Shown here piece after piece: positions 54,255 through 64,000 of a stretch of DNA of 64,000 bases. The notes below the pieces were generated by a model. That model worked only from the letters and a program-made list of their open reading frames with translations, was not told the origin of the DNA and did not search any database. Origin of the DNA: Pomphorhynchus laevis (taxonomy: Eukaryota; Acanthocephala; Palaeacanthocephala; Echinorhynchida; Pomphorhynchidae). Positions within the stretch are counted from its first letter, which is position 1. The number at the start of each line of letters is the position of its first letter. The translations under genes and the position numbers were made by a program. The stretch spans positions 62,001-126,000 of the forward strand of contig WNNJ02002383.1 in the NCBI GenBank assembly GCA_012934845.2. Direction: 5' to 3'.

Positions 54255-54445
54255 ATCAACGTAAGCATCTTTTTTATAGTTGTTTGTTATTTTTATTTTA
54301 TTTTTAATTTTATCAAATATATAATCTTGCCAAATGTTTATCTTTGATGTATTTAAGTTTCTACTAGTAATAAGCTTATTAAAGTAAGCATTTCATTCAT
54401 TATATAGCGAATTGTAAATTTTATTTTTATTGTTATTATTATTCC
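54255..54445 (-). pseudogene. PLE fragment, third piece
   Basis: Minus-strand residues SRNLNTSKINIWQDYIFDKI repeat the start of the preceding fragment, and NNNKNKIYNSLYNE-like residues upstream match 14880-14930. It joins R2-like sequence at 54446. Confidence 0.65.
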
Positions 54446-54783
54446 ACAACACGAGACCCTCAAGCACTTGTTGATGTAGCATGTCAAGGATTGTACGGGG
54501 TTAAAACGGAGCGGTCCATGTTGAACAATTGTGTTTTTAGTCACCTAACTCCGTCCTACACATCAAATAGCATTTCGAGCGCGTTTGCTATCACGAAAAC
54601 CGAAAGCGATCAAAATACGCTGAGCGCATTGCAAGACACGAGTGATCATCATTTTACCCTTTCATCGTATCCACAAATGGAGGTATTGGTGTTACCGCAA
54701 ATTCCATTTTGAGCCGAATTGCAATGTAAAAAGCTCTGCGACACAATATGCAATACGGAGATTGCATCAGGGCACTGCGTAGC
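54446..54783 (+). pseudogene. R2-like LINE C-terminal piece (copy B, left part)
   Basis: Plus-strand frames read VDVACQGLYGVKTERSM, LNNCVFSHLTPSYTSNSIS, then FYPFIVSTNGGIGVTANSIL, corresponding to the endonuclease-like part of copy A (LLDINVLNHLAPSY ... FVPIIFAANGGAL). It is cut by the LINE at 54784 and resumes at 58710. Confidence 0.7.
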
Positions 54784-54812
54784 AGAATCGGCTTCAGCGA
54801 GGAAATCAAAAA

Positions 54813-56069
54813 GTGAGTAGTGAAAAAATTACAACGTCGGAGCTTCAAAGCTTCATGCAAAATGCAAATTCTTTTAAATTTTCAAGGATTTTTGACTCAG
54901 GTATGGGTAATTTTCAAGTTAAAGATGACAAATCTGCTGATAATAAGGTAAGTGAAGTTTTGATTTCTGATTCTGGTAACTCAGGGGAGCTCCCCCCGGT
55001 GCCTAAACTGAAAAATCTACAACTAATCTCAGGAATTAAACCGATTGAACGCCACTTATTATTTAATACATTTCTACGTGAATTCATTAATAAACAACCT
55101 CTTCGCATATTATTTAACTCTGTCAAGACAGGCGACAATCTTCTAAGAGTCTCTTTTTCATCTGGCGACATTGCTAAGCAATATATGGACTTTTTCACTA
55201 TGAATCTCGCACATCTCGGAACTTTTAACTATAAACCTATTTAAGCTACAATTAAAATAACTAATTTTCCGTTATTCCCCGACGATTCTGACATCAACAG
55301 TCTTAAGAAAACATATAAACTTACTTCAGTAAGGCAATTAAAATCCAAATCAGGCGACCCATTGCCGGTCGCATTTGCGAACACTGACCTGGACACTGGT
55401 GAGGTCATGTGTAAGAATGCTGTTAATCCGTTTATTGGTTATAATCTTAAGTGTGTGCTGATCAGTGAGGATCTTCTCACGTATCCTTACTGCAATATAT
55501 GTCATAAGTGGGGGCATTGGGCCTCCACTTGCAAGGCGCCTCCATTGTGTGGTGTATGCAGCAGTGTCTCCTGCTCCAACATGACAAATAACTCTAACTG
55601 CACAGCGAACCCTACTTGTAGCAACTGCGGATTAGGACATCCGTCTTGGTCTCGCAAGTGCCAACATTTTACTAGATACATAAATAAATTTGTTCGTCCA
55701 TCTGCAGCAACCAAATTCTCGTTCTCCGACGTAGCTAAATCGAATCCTTCGGATAGAATGTCAAATGCAGACATTCTGTTTCTCATAGACAATTCTAAGA
55801 AAATGATTCTAAACCAAATGGAAAACCTTATCAAGACGCTGGTAAACGCATTATTTCAATCCCCTACCGTCGCTCAAGTAGAGACCTGTCCCAAATCCAA
55901 AAAAAGGGGTGGATCTGCTCATCCGATCTCACCGCCCAAGGTGGGTAAACTCCTTAATGGCAATATTACAGACTCCACCCAGGGAAATGAAGATAACGCC
56001 CAGGGGGCACCGGCCAATGGCGGGGTTAGTGATGGGAAGGGAAACCTTTCCACTCCTAGCTCTGTCTAG
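54813..56069 (+). pseudogene. LINE-D ORF1 with zinc knuckles
   Basis: A 419-codon frame with a single TAA at 55242-55244, otherwise open. After an N-terminal region (LISGIKPIERHLLFNTFLRE) comes a triple zinc-knuckle array at about residues 225-290: CNICHKWGHWASTC, CGVCSSVSCSNMTNNSNC, CSNCGLGHPSWSRKC. This is the ORF1 type of I, R1 and Jockey LINEs. The start at 54813 directly follows the duplicated target. A Gly/Asn-rich tail (NGGVSDGKGNLS) precedes ORF2. Confidence 0.85.
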
Positions 56070-56100
56070 GCCGCCAGCTCCCGTCTAACTGGTCTGCACA

Positions 56101-58505
56101 ATGGTGAGTAAGCCCGAGCCTTTTTCACTGAATATTCTTCAGTGGAATTCGGAAGGTGCTTCTGCCCTTAGGCTTCTATCTGGTGGAGACGCAGATGTTT
56201 TAGTCCTTCAGGAGACACGGTCTATCCGTCTCCCCAGGACATTACTCGATTTATCCCTAAGCACATTTATTCCCACTATACTCCGTTCATAACCCCCTCA
56301 CTCCTCTTCATCTCAAGGACTCTTGACCTTAGTTAAATGCTCCTTAAGATCCTCCCTCATTTTAAACTACTCCTTGTCCAGCCCTATCTTGCTTAGTAGT
56401 TTCATTCGTTAAGAACGGTAAACGCCTCAGTCTAGCCAAAGTCTATATTCGTCCGGGGGATATTCACAAGAACCGTGACCTCCTGGATGGGATAATTGAT
56501 GGCGGCTATGACATGGTACTAGGTGACTTCAACGACAGAACTGGTCGTTGGATTAATGCAGCACTCCGCAGAGCCAGGAATGGTTATCTTATTCATAAAC
56601 CACCCTCCCCAACCTTTCATTGCACAACAACGAATTCTCTCCTCGACTTACTATTGCTCCACGAGAAGTGGTTGCTTAAACCCTTCTGCACGGAGCAATC
56701 GCAGCAACATCTGTCAACCTATCATGACCTGATTCGTTGGCGGATAGAAGAGGATTCCCTGCTTCGTAGAAGATTCCACTTTGATCCTATCAGAGTGGCT
56801 TTCTTCCAAGCAGCTATCCAACGCTTCCCCCGAATTGGCAGTGAGAGTTTAACCAAATTTAATTCCTATCTCTCTTCGCAAGCCACCGTATTTTTATCGA
56901 CTACCTATAAAGGTCGCATTTTCAGCCCCACTCCGACAAAACTCAAGGTTCTGGCCAAACTGCTGCACCTCCCTGACCTCTCCTCTTCGGCCAAACAGAC
57001 TCTCTCGAAAGAATACTGGCGTACCAGATACTGGTTCCAGCTGAGTAAGGATAAGTCGAGCATTGCTCGTCTTAACCCTTCTCAGTCTTCCTTCTGGAAG
57101 ATATTTAAGAAAGAGAAGGTTGTTTGTTGGAAGGATAGAGCGTCCGGGTGGATCGGAAGTATTGGTCTTGATAGAGTTTTGGAGGAGTCACTTTCCTTAC
57201 ATAACTATGGAGCCACTCAATCACCGCAACCAATCCCGCCTTGGGGAGACTTCAGGAGTAGAGATATATCCGTTCCAGATATACTCAAAGCCTGGGGGCC
57301 TCTTCCGGGCACCTCCAAAACCGTCGCTCCACTCTCTTCTCGGGTCTGTCAGCTTTTGACAGCTGATCAAAGAAGGGAGGTGGCCGTCACAATGTTATTA
57401 GCCACCCCATCCGATGTGGCCGGCATCAACATTAGTCGTAGAATCTTTATCCTAAAGAAATATCCGGTCTCATGTCCTAAAGACCTGCGACCCATCTCGA
57501 TTCAAAATTCCCTCGTATCGATCTACGAGAAAGCGCTTGCGCGTAGAATCCGCGATCATTTAAGTAGGCGAAATTTAATCCCTCCTGGTTTCCATGGGTT
57601 CGTCAAGGGTCGCTCGGTCCATTCTGCAGTAGGTGAAGTGCATCAGTTTTGTCGGGAGAATAGTCATCAACTTGCTGTGGCTGTTTTCCTTGACTTTTCT
57701 GCTGCATTTGACCGCATCTCCATTCCTTTTGTTATCTCTTCTCTCAGGTCCCTCGGGTTGCCTGCGAGAATTGTTAACAGGGTGGGAGATACTGTTGTAT
57801 ACCAAGCGATTCTATTATAAAGACGACCCTGATGCGCGTCAGTTCTACCCTATTACGGGTGTGCCTCAAGGTTCCCCTATTTCTCCTATCTTGTATCTTG
57901 CTGCTTCCATAAATCTCTTCAAAATATTTAAGCAGCGTGATCAACGTGTAGTGGTGTACGCTGATGACACCACAGCCCTGTTATCTGGACACAGGTGCAA
58001 GGACGTTGTCTCTAACATCAGCCGTTTCTTTTTAAGATTAAAAGACCAGTTACCCAGGTCCAACCTTATTCTAAACTCCGCCAAATCGCAGGTGGTTGTC
58101 TTTCATGGCTCCCCTGCGACGAAGCAAAAGCTTAAGAGATTAGCACTCTCTGCTCTAGCCTCCTTATTTGCCTCTGATCCACTCCCTACCTTCTCAAGTC
58201 GAGTAAAATACCTGGGGTTCACCGTTTCGGTGAACTGGTCGGCGAAAGCCGACCTGGATAGACTAAAACGTATCCTGAAGAGAGCTAGTTGGGCTCTGAA
58301 ACGGGCCCAACGTCTGTCGTTGAATGGGAAAACTCAAGTGCGCCTTTGGGGTACTTGGGCTATCTCGGGATTAGTCTTCTTCTCTAGAGGACGTCCCCCA
58401 GATCAAAGACTAAGGTTTTTTAAGCTCCTCATCTCCCGCTTACCCATCATAGTTCGCGCCGACTGGACTCTTCGGGGGAGGGGTGAAAGACCCCGGGTGG
58501 TTTAG
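56101..58505 (+). pseudogene. LINE-D ORF2, endonuclease-RT, lightly broken
   Basis: Starts MVSKPEPFSLNILQWNSEG, with DVLVLQETR (endonuclease E) and GDFNDRTG, then STYHDLIRW. RT: RPISIQNSLVSIYEKALARR, GFHGFVKGRSVHSAVGEV, VFLDFSAAFDRISIPFV, GVPQGSPISPILYLAASINL, VVVYADDTTALLSG (YADD intact), LNSAKSQVVVFHG, RVKYLGFTV. A TAA at 56290-56292, a frame change before 56513 and another near 57780-57820 interrupt it. No RNase H is seen after the RT. Coding strand has higher GC than its surroundings. Confidence 0.88.
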
Positions 58506-58709
58506 TCGGAAAGCGGCGTGCTGGATCGGTTGGAGGGATCAGATCCCTTTGGATTTGGGGTCTCTTTGTGTATAGTGTTGGAGACTGTCATGTCAAGTTC
58601 AAGATGCAGTTCATTTATCTGACATTGACATTATAACTATTTTGTTGTCATTATTTATGTCGTTATGTATTGTTTTTAATAAAACCTTTATTATTATAGA
58701 ATCGGCTTC

Positions 58710-58830
58710 GGTCTTGCAAAGGCAGCTTCAATGACAATTCGGGCGGCAAGATCACCCGAAGGGAGCATGGAATTGCCACCAGCGGAGGAGGATTATAATA
58801 ATTTCCTTGTCATTAAATGAATTTGTTCTT
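58710..58830 (+). pseudogene. R2-like LINE C-terminal piece (copy B, right part)
   Basis: With the LINE removed, the frame crossing the insertion point reads RIGFGLAKAASMTIRAARSP then EGSMELPPAEEDYNNF, like the R-x-S-F-x-L-x-R-x2-x-x-I-R-G-x-R-S end of this endonuclease-like domain. Confidence 0.65.
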
Positions 58831-58904
58831 TTAATTTGATGGCCCATTTGCGGGAACTGTATGAGATGTAAATATTTCGAATAAATTTGAAAAAATATAG
58901 TTAA

Positions 58905-60980
58905 AAACATTATTATTATTTATAAAAAACATCCAGAGGCAGCTGATGTATGTAAGAATGCTTTATTAACATCACCATTATATAAAGCAAACGACTTCCA
59001 CTCGATCGCTTTTAAAGGTATCGACGCAGAAAAAATAGTATAAGTGGCCCGTAGAGTTAAAGGTGACGCAGGCACCTTCGGAATAGATGCAAGAGCATGA
59101 TTTAAAATGTCGACTGGATTTGACCTCGAGTCGCAACTATTAGCTGAAGCATTAGTGTCGTTTGCTAGATTTATCGCAACACAGGACGTGTCCGTCAGTT
59201 CCATGAAAGCACTTACAACGAGCAGGCTAGTCGCATTAAGCAAGAACCCTGAGTTTCGACCAATAGGAATCGGAGATGTTTCGAGAAGAATAATCTCAAA
59301 GTCAATACTAAGTGTTGCTCAGCCACAACTACAACGGATTTGTGGGAAAATGCAATTTTGTGCTGGACAGAGTGCAGGCACCAAGTGTGTAATCCACGCT
59401 ATACGAGATATACTTTCCAAAGAACCAAACTCAGTGATTATGTCAATTGATGCAGACAATGCATTCAATCGTGTAAATCGGAAGACCGCTCTTATTAACA
59501 TGCCGAAAATATGTCCAGCACTTTCAACAATTCTCTCAAATTTATATAAAAATCCAACGATACTTACCACTGGTGGTAAATGTATTCTCTCTCAAGAAGG
59601 ATTTACCCAGGGAGATGTCTTCGCAATGGCTGCTTTTGCATCAGCCACGCTACCATTATTATTTCGTACCAAAGAAAAGTTCCCAAGAATTCATCAATAC
59701 TGGTATGCTGACGACGGCAACTTCGTCGGAAGCCCTTCTGAAGTAAAGATGGCATTCGAATTGCTCCAACAAATTGGTCCGAAATACGGATTTTACATAA
59801 TTACGGATTTTACGTAAAAAAAGTGTCATCTATACAAACGGGATTAACGCAGCATCGCTTTTAAATTTATTTGAAGATATTCAGGTCTCAATTAACGATA
59901 AAGGGTTATCAGTATTAGGATCTCCTATCGGTAATGAAACGTTCGTGAAATATGTTGTTCACAAAACCACTAAATTAATGATCAACACAATCGCTCGTCT
60001 TACTGAAGTTGAACACACCGATCTTCAGATTGCATATGCAGTATTAACCAGATCTATTCAGCACAAGTGGAATCATCTCTAGAGATATTGGATTTGCGAC
60101 GCTGATTGGCTTGTTCCACTGGCTTCGTCGATCAGGTCAATGCTAAAATGTTTAATTTAATCCGATCCAGTTAGTGACGATATTTTATGACGAATTTACA
60201 GTCTAAGTGTACTAAACGCTGGTATTGGTATCAAAGATCCAAGTACTTACTTAGACGGTAAATATGAATCATCCCGTAGATTGTGCGAGCATTGCATAGA
60301 TGGTCTCACAGATGTTGACGTCAATCTTAGGCACTTAACCGTTTATAAAGAGATTTAAAAAAATCGAATATCTAAAGAACAGGACGAGCGATTTCGCCTA
60401 ATGCAAACCCTTGATCCGGTCCTTAAAAGTTCCATCGAGCACGCATCAGTAAAAGGATCATCCGCTTGGCTGACCGTATTTCCAACGCAAAATACACAAA
60501 CGAGAATGAACAGCATTGCTTTTCGCGACTCAATTTTAGCAAGGTATGGTGCACTTCCAACAGATGCTCCCAGAACATGCCAGTGTGGTGAGGCAAACTC
60601 TATCTCCCATGCATTCTCGTGTCCAGTTGGCGGATTGCCCTCAATGAGACACGACGTAATTCAGGATTTCCTCGCAGAAAAGTTAACAGAGATGTGTCAC
60701 AACGTCCAAATTGAGCCTAATCTGAGTTCTATCAGTGAAAGTGTCAAATTTCGCAATCGCATTACTACAACGGAATCTGAAGCAAGATTAGTTTAAAGCG
60801 GTTGACCGGTTGCATCTCTCAAAAACATCATACATCATACTCTGACGAAATACTAAGGTTGAGAGGACATATTGGTATTGTTTTAGCCAAAATGTCCTCG
60901 CGTTTTATCCGAGGTGCGCGCTCAGGAATTCACCGACCGTGTAATAGCGCCCTTTTTGCAAAACCCACTTAACTATCTTG
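58905..60980 (+). pseudogene. R2-like LINE, copy C (RT and C-terminus)
   Basis: The open part 59107-59817 (236 codons) reads ALSKNPEFRPIGIGDVSRRI, QFCAGQSAGTKCVIHAIRDI, IMSIDADNAFNRVNRKTAL, EGFTQGDVFAMAAFASATL and YWYADDGNFVGSPSEVKMAF: all RT motifs are present, including YADD. Before it, VKGDAGTFGIDARA (59060-59100) is cut by a stop. After a break, LGSPIGNETFVKYVVHKTTK and LQIAYAVLTRSIQHKWNHL follow, then CQCGEANSISHAFSC (60577-60621; C-x-C-x7-H-x3-C), MRHDVIQDFLAEKL and, near 60900, GIVLAKMSSRFIRGARSG. Part of the endonuclease-like region between 60790 and 60840 is deleted. Same family as copy A. Confidence 0.8.
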
Positions 60981-61254
60981 GCAACTTCAACTTTGCTATC
61001 TATTTAATTTCAATACACAGGACACGTTTGCGGGTAACCAATTTATTTGTAACTGTTATTATTAATAATTAAAAAAATATTTAATCAATAGCGTTATTAT
61101 TATTCATAATAATAACGTTATTAATCAATATATTATTTAATCAATTATTAATCAATCAATTTAAAAAAATTATTTAATCAATATTAAATAATTGATCGCG
61201 TGGTTGACATCATCCATCATAACTAATTATGCCCAGAGGTCAACCGTCAAGCAC

Positions 61255-61560
61255 TATAAAATGCTGTACTTCCAACGGCCCTGCAGCAAGGTGCAAGTAA
61301 ATGCGCCCGCGCTGGGAAATTGTGCACTGGTTGTTCGGCTCCTAATTGCTGCAACTTATCAAGTATACCACAGTCATGCTTGCAAACCTCCAAGACTGAG
61401 CATTTACAGCATCCAACTCACACGGCACATGAAAACGTATTGCAAACGGATCCTCCCTCAAACGAGAATGGTATATATGGTGCGTCTAGTTACACAGTAT
61501 TGGCAAATGGGACCCAACAAGTATCATCACCTGTGGATTACTACATCACTGTAATTCAAT
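61255..61560 (+). pseudogene. R2-like LINE N-terminal cysteine-rich fragment (possible)
   Basis: One frame reads GASKCARAGKLCTGCSAPNC, similar to CKGCKCAKARRHCSNCAAPN of copy A. The rest (QTSKTEHLQHPTHTAHENV) is not recognised. It may be the start of a fourth copy. Confidence 0.45.
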
Positions 61561-61599
61561 GAAAACCTAATTTGATGGCTCTTCCATAATGTGCAGCTA

Positions 61600-62018
61600 G
61601 CAACGAGATTATTCTAAAATTAGCCTCATTTTATGATTAAGTCGCTCATGGCTTACACAATGAACATGACGCTATCAAGTCAGCGGTCGTCTTCTCTCAG
61701 TGCATGCTACAACAAATACAAACTCACAAAGTTGCATTTATTAGTAAAGCGCTTGAACGACGACCAATACTCTGGAACCAAAATAAATTCAAGGAATTAT
61801 TTGAAGAGCCCCAATATCTACAAGGAGTTATTATGCAAAAAATTAGTAAATCAAGCCCAATAAACTGGAAATCCGTGTATCAAAGTTTGATGTCGAGAGG
61901 GAAAGTAAGTTCGAAAACAAAAATTGTGGAGGAAAATGACGATTTGGGTGTATTTTCACCAGATGAAATGGTAAACGGAATCTCAGTTAAAGATATTGGG
62001 CTCACCTACAGTATATAA
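61600..62018 (+). other. Unidentified coding-like stretch
   Basis: From 61704 one frame is open for 104 codons: MLQQIQTHKVAFISKALERR, PILWNQNKFKELFEEPQYLQ, INWKSVYQSLMSRGKVSSK. It looks like real protein (mixed charged and aromatic residues) but I cannot name it. It could be a host exon next to the LTR element or part of another element. Confidence 0.4.
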
Positions 62019-64000
62019 TTACATCAGCGAATGCGATTTCTTTGATGAAGCGACAAAAACGGCTCGAGCAACTATACGTTAAACCTCGCAATGAACTTTT
62101 CGCGCGTTACAAACTGAGCACACATAGAAAAAGCGCTGACCAAACGATCGATCAATTTCTAGAAACTCTAGAGACCTTGAGCGAGGATTGTACTTTCAAG
62201 GCAGTGTCGGCAGCAGATCACAAGAACCTTATTATGCGTGACGCATTTGTGTTCGGAATTCAATCGTCTTTGATCAGACAGCGCCTACTAGAATGTAACA
62301 ACCTTACTGTGGATGTTGCATACACTAAGGCACGAGCACTCGAAATGGTAGAGTTTCAGTCTGCAAGCTACGGAGTAACTCGATCAACAAATGCTCAGGT
62401 CCATTCAGCGACATCAGATCACGGAAACACCAATGACAAGAATCAAGATCAATCAAGCGACGTCGACACTTCCACGCTAGCTGTTACTACAAGAACGTGT
62501 TTCTTCTGTGAACAAACATGACATCCAAGATCGCGATGCGAAACTCGTAATGGTTCTTGCCGACACTGTGGCAAGATTGGACATTTTTCAACTGTGTGCA
62601 AGTCGCGATTACAACAAAACTAAGAGATTGAATGACCTGGATACAGATAATCAGGCAACTCGTTTAACTTCAATACTATCGACAACAAGTGATCGATGCT
62701 GCTTGAAAAAGGCTGAGATACACATTCGAATTAACTTCTCATTAATTTTGGCTTTATTCGATACAGGTAGTTCGGAGATTTTCATAGATTCGGAAGTGGT
62801 TGTCCAGTTGGGACTGAGAGCATATCCGTATAATGAAAAGGTATCGATGGCCATCGAAAGCTCAAACGTCGGTAGCTCTCAACTTGTGTCAAGCAGACAT
62901 ATACGTACAAGGAGCAAAGCATAGAAACGTTCGCTTCTTATGCTTACCGAATCTGAGCTACCAAATTATTTTGGGGCATCCGTTTATGCGCAGCTATGAA
63001 TCCGTAAGAATGCGATTCCATGGGAGAATGGATCCATTGATCATTAATACGTTGTCAACAATGCTCGTCGACTCTCCTAGATTGTTTTCTATATTGACAT
63101 CGGATTGCCACCCTATCGTCACAAAATCCTATCGTTATAACAATGAAGACTATCGATTCATAAAATCAGAACTGGATAGATTGTTGTGAGACAAAATTAT
63201 TGAACCTAGCCAGTATCCATGGAGAGCCCAAGTCCTAGTAATTAACAACGGGCGAGCAAAACGTCGAATGGTTGTCGACTATGCTCAAACAATCAATAGA
63301 TTCACATGTCTCGATGCCTATCCATTGCCACGGATCGACGAAATTGTAGAGACAGTATCGCAATATCGGGTATTTAGTAGATTTGATCTACAATCAGCTT
63401 ACCATCAATTATCTATTCATCCGAGCGAAAGAGCGTACACAGCGTTCGAAGGCGCGGGCAAATTATATCAGTTTTGCCGAGTACCATTCGGACTCACGAA
63501 CGCCCCGGCGGTTTTCCAGCGCACGATGGATGACATTATATCCAAGCAAGATATTCACGATGTTTTTGTGTACCTTGACGATGTGGTTGTTTGTGGTCAG
63601 ACAATCAGTGAACACGACTTTAATCTGGAAAGATTCCAACACGCAATAGTGTTATGGCATCACGATCAGTAAGGATAATTGTGAACTTCGACGATCGTGT
63701 ATAAAACTACTCGGATATACCATCTCGAATGGTGAGATGAGACCAGATGACGATCGGGTCCAAGCTTCAAAAGAAATGAAACCACCTTCGACCCTTAAGG
63801 AATTAAGACATGTGCGAGGTTTATTCGCACATTATTCGCGATGGATTCATCGATTTTCGGATAAACTACATCCGCTGGTGGTCGCAAAAACTTTTCCGAT
63901 GGACATATCGGCAATTTGTGCTTTCAACCAACTACGAGACGACATCATTAATGCGACTATGACAGCCATAGATGAGCGAAAAATGTTCACCGTAGAAACG
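62019..64000 (+). mobile_element. Broken Ty3/Gypsy LTR retrotransposon (CsRn1-like), runs off window
   Basis: Fossil LTR-type element, plus strand, 5' boundary uncertain (no LTR recognised before it) and 3' part beyond the window. Parts in order: a gag-like region (about 62.04-62.5 kb, with QTIDQFLETLETLSEDCTF), a zinc-knuckle region, an aspartic protease (FDTGSSEIFIDSEVV near 62.76 kb), RT (about 63.2-63.7 kb: RFTCLDAYPLPRIDE, FSRFDLQSAYHQLSI, VPFGLTNAPAVFQRTMDD, VYLDDVVVCG) and the RT-RNase H connection up to the edge. The RT is closest in pattern to the CsRn1/Kabuki branch of Ty3/Gypsy. It looks moderately old, with about five breaks in what is visible. No envelope gene seen. Confidence 0.85.

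Larger units (their letters stand above)
54784..58709 (+). mobile_element. LINE-D (I/R1/Jockey-type) with 12-bp target-site duplication
   Basis: AGAATCGGCTTC occurs at 54784-54795 and again at 58698-58709, flanking a 3.9-kb element with ORF1 (zinc knuckles), ORF2 (endonuclease, RT) and a 3' end TTTTTAATAAAACCTTTATT. The duplicated target is R2-like coding sequence. The perfect duplication and few lesions suggest a fairly recent insertion. Confidence 0.93.

Noticed and set aside
1-64000. CRISPR arrays, bacterial operons, riboswitches or rho-independent terminators
   Set aside because: The window is eukaryotic: introns, LINEs, SINEs and PLEs. The regular 20-bp repeats at 1.3 and 11.8 kb have no spacers.

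Overview
This window reads as an AT-rich, transposon-dominated genome of an invertebrate animal. Introns, a tRNA-derived SINE, several LINE lineages, Penelope-like elements (PLEs) and two recognisable metazoan host genes all point that way. The mixture of CR1-type LINEs, PLEs, R2-like LINEs and hammerhead ribozymes recalls flatworms, rotifers, cnidarians and similar animals, but the sequence does not fix the species. Three introns of one host gene are only 52-54 nt long, so short introns may be common here.

Region by region. 0-16.6 kb is a pile-up of dead retroelements: LINE-B and LINE-C pieces, two broken copies of one LINE (called LINE-A here) facing each other in inverted orientation, PLE fragments of two architectures, and a LINE ORF1 finger fragment. 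17-18.2 kb is a 381-bp tandem repeat. 18.65-22.54 kb holds a divergent Elongin C gene (ELOC) with a long, repeat-filled intron interval. 22.7-30.5 kb is AT-rich DNA with a 48-bp tandem repeat, a 232-bp tandem and dispersed family, MITE-like palindromes and a tRNA-derived SINE family. 30.5-35.1 kb is an apparently intact, full-length LINE-A (ORF1 465 aa, ORF2 965 aa) sitting inside a repeat whose uninterrupted copy lies 3 kb upstream. 37.3-40.4 kb is a unit bracketed by roughly 400-bp inverted repeats, with a LINE fragment and an unidentified two-block gene inside. 42.57-43.64 kb is a cleanly spliced SHIPPO-repeat (ODF3/CIMAP-type) sperm-tail or cilium gene. 43.88-44.69 kb is a tandem array of about 335-362-bp units carrying type I hammerhead ribozymes on the minus strand, ending directly against a PLE fragment. 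46.3-49.4 kb and 58.9-61.0 kb are R2-like LINE copies. 52.2-54.4 kb is a cluster of PLE fragments glued together by a tiny LINE-A 3' tail. 54.78-58.71 kb is a LINE of the I/R1/Jockey type with a perfect 12-bp target-site duplication, inserted in an R2-like remnant. 62.0-64.0 kb is the 5' two-thirds of a broken Ty3/Gypsy LTR retrotransposon of CsRn1-like flavour that runs off the window.

The genes do not form an operon or pathway. Only ELOC (E3 ubiquitin ligase and transcription elongation adaptor) and the SHIPPO protein (axoneme or sperm flagellum) are confidently host genes. The most interesting material is the hammerhead ribozyme array joined to a PLE fragment, the coexistence of PLEs with C-terminal and with N-terminal (permuted) GIY-YIG endonucleases, and a LINE family whose 5' 20-bp monomers, ORF overlap and conserved 3' hairpin can be read directly from three copies.
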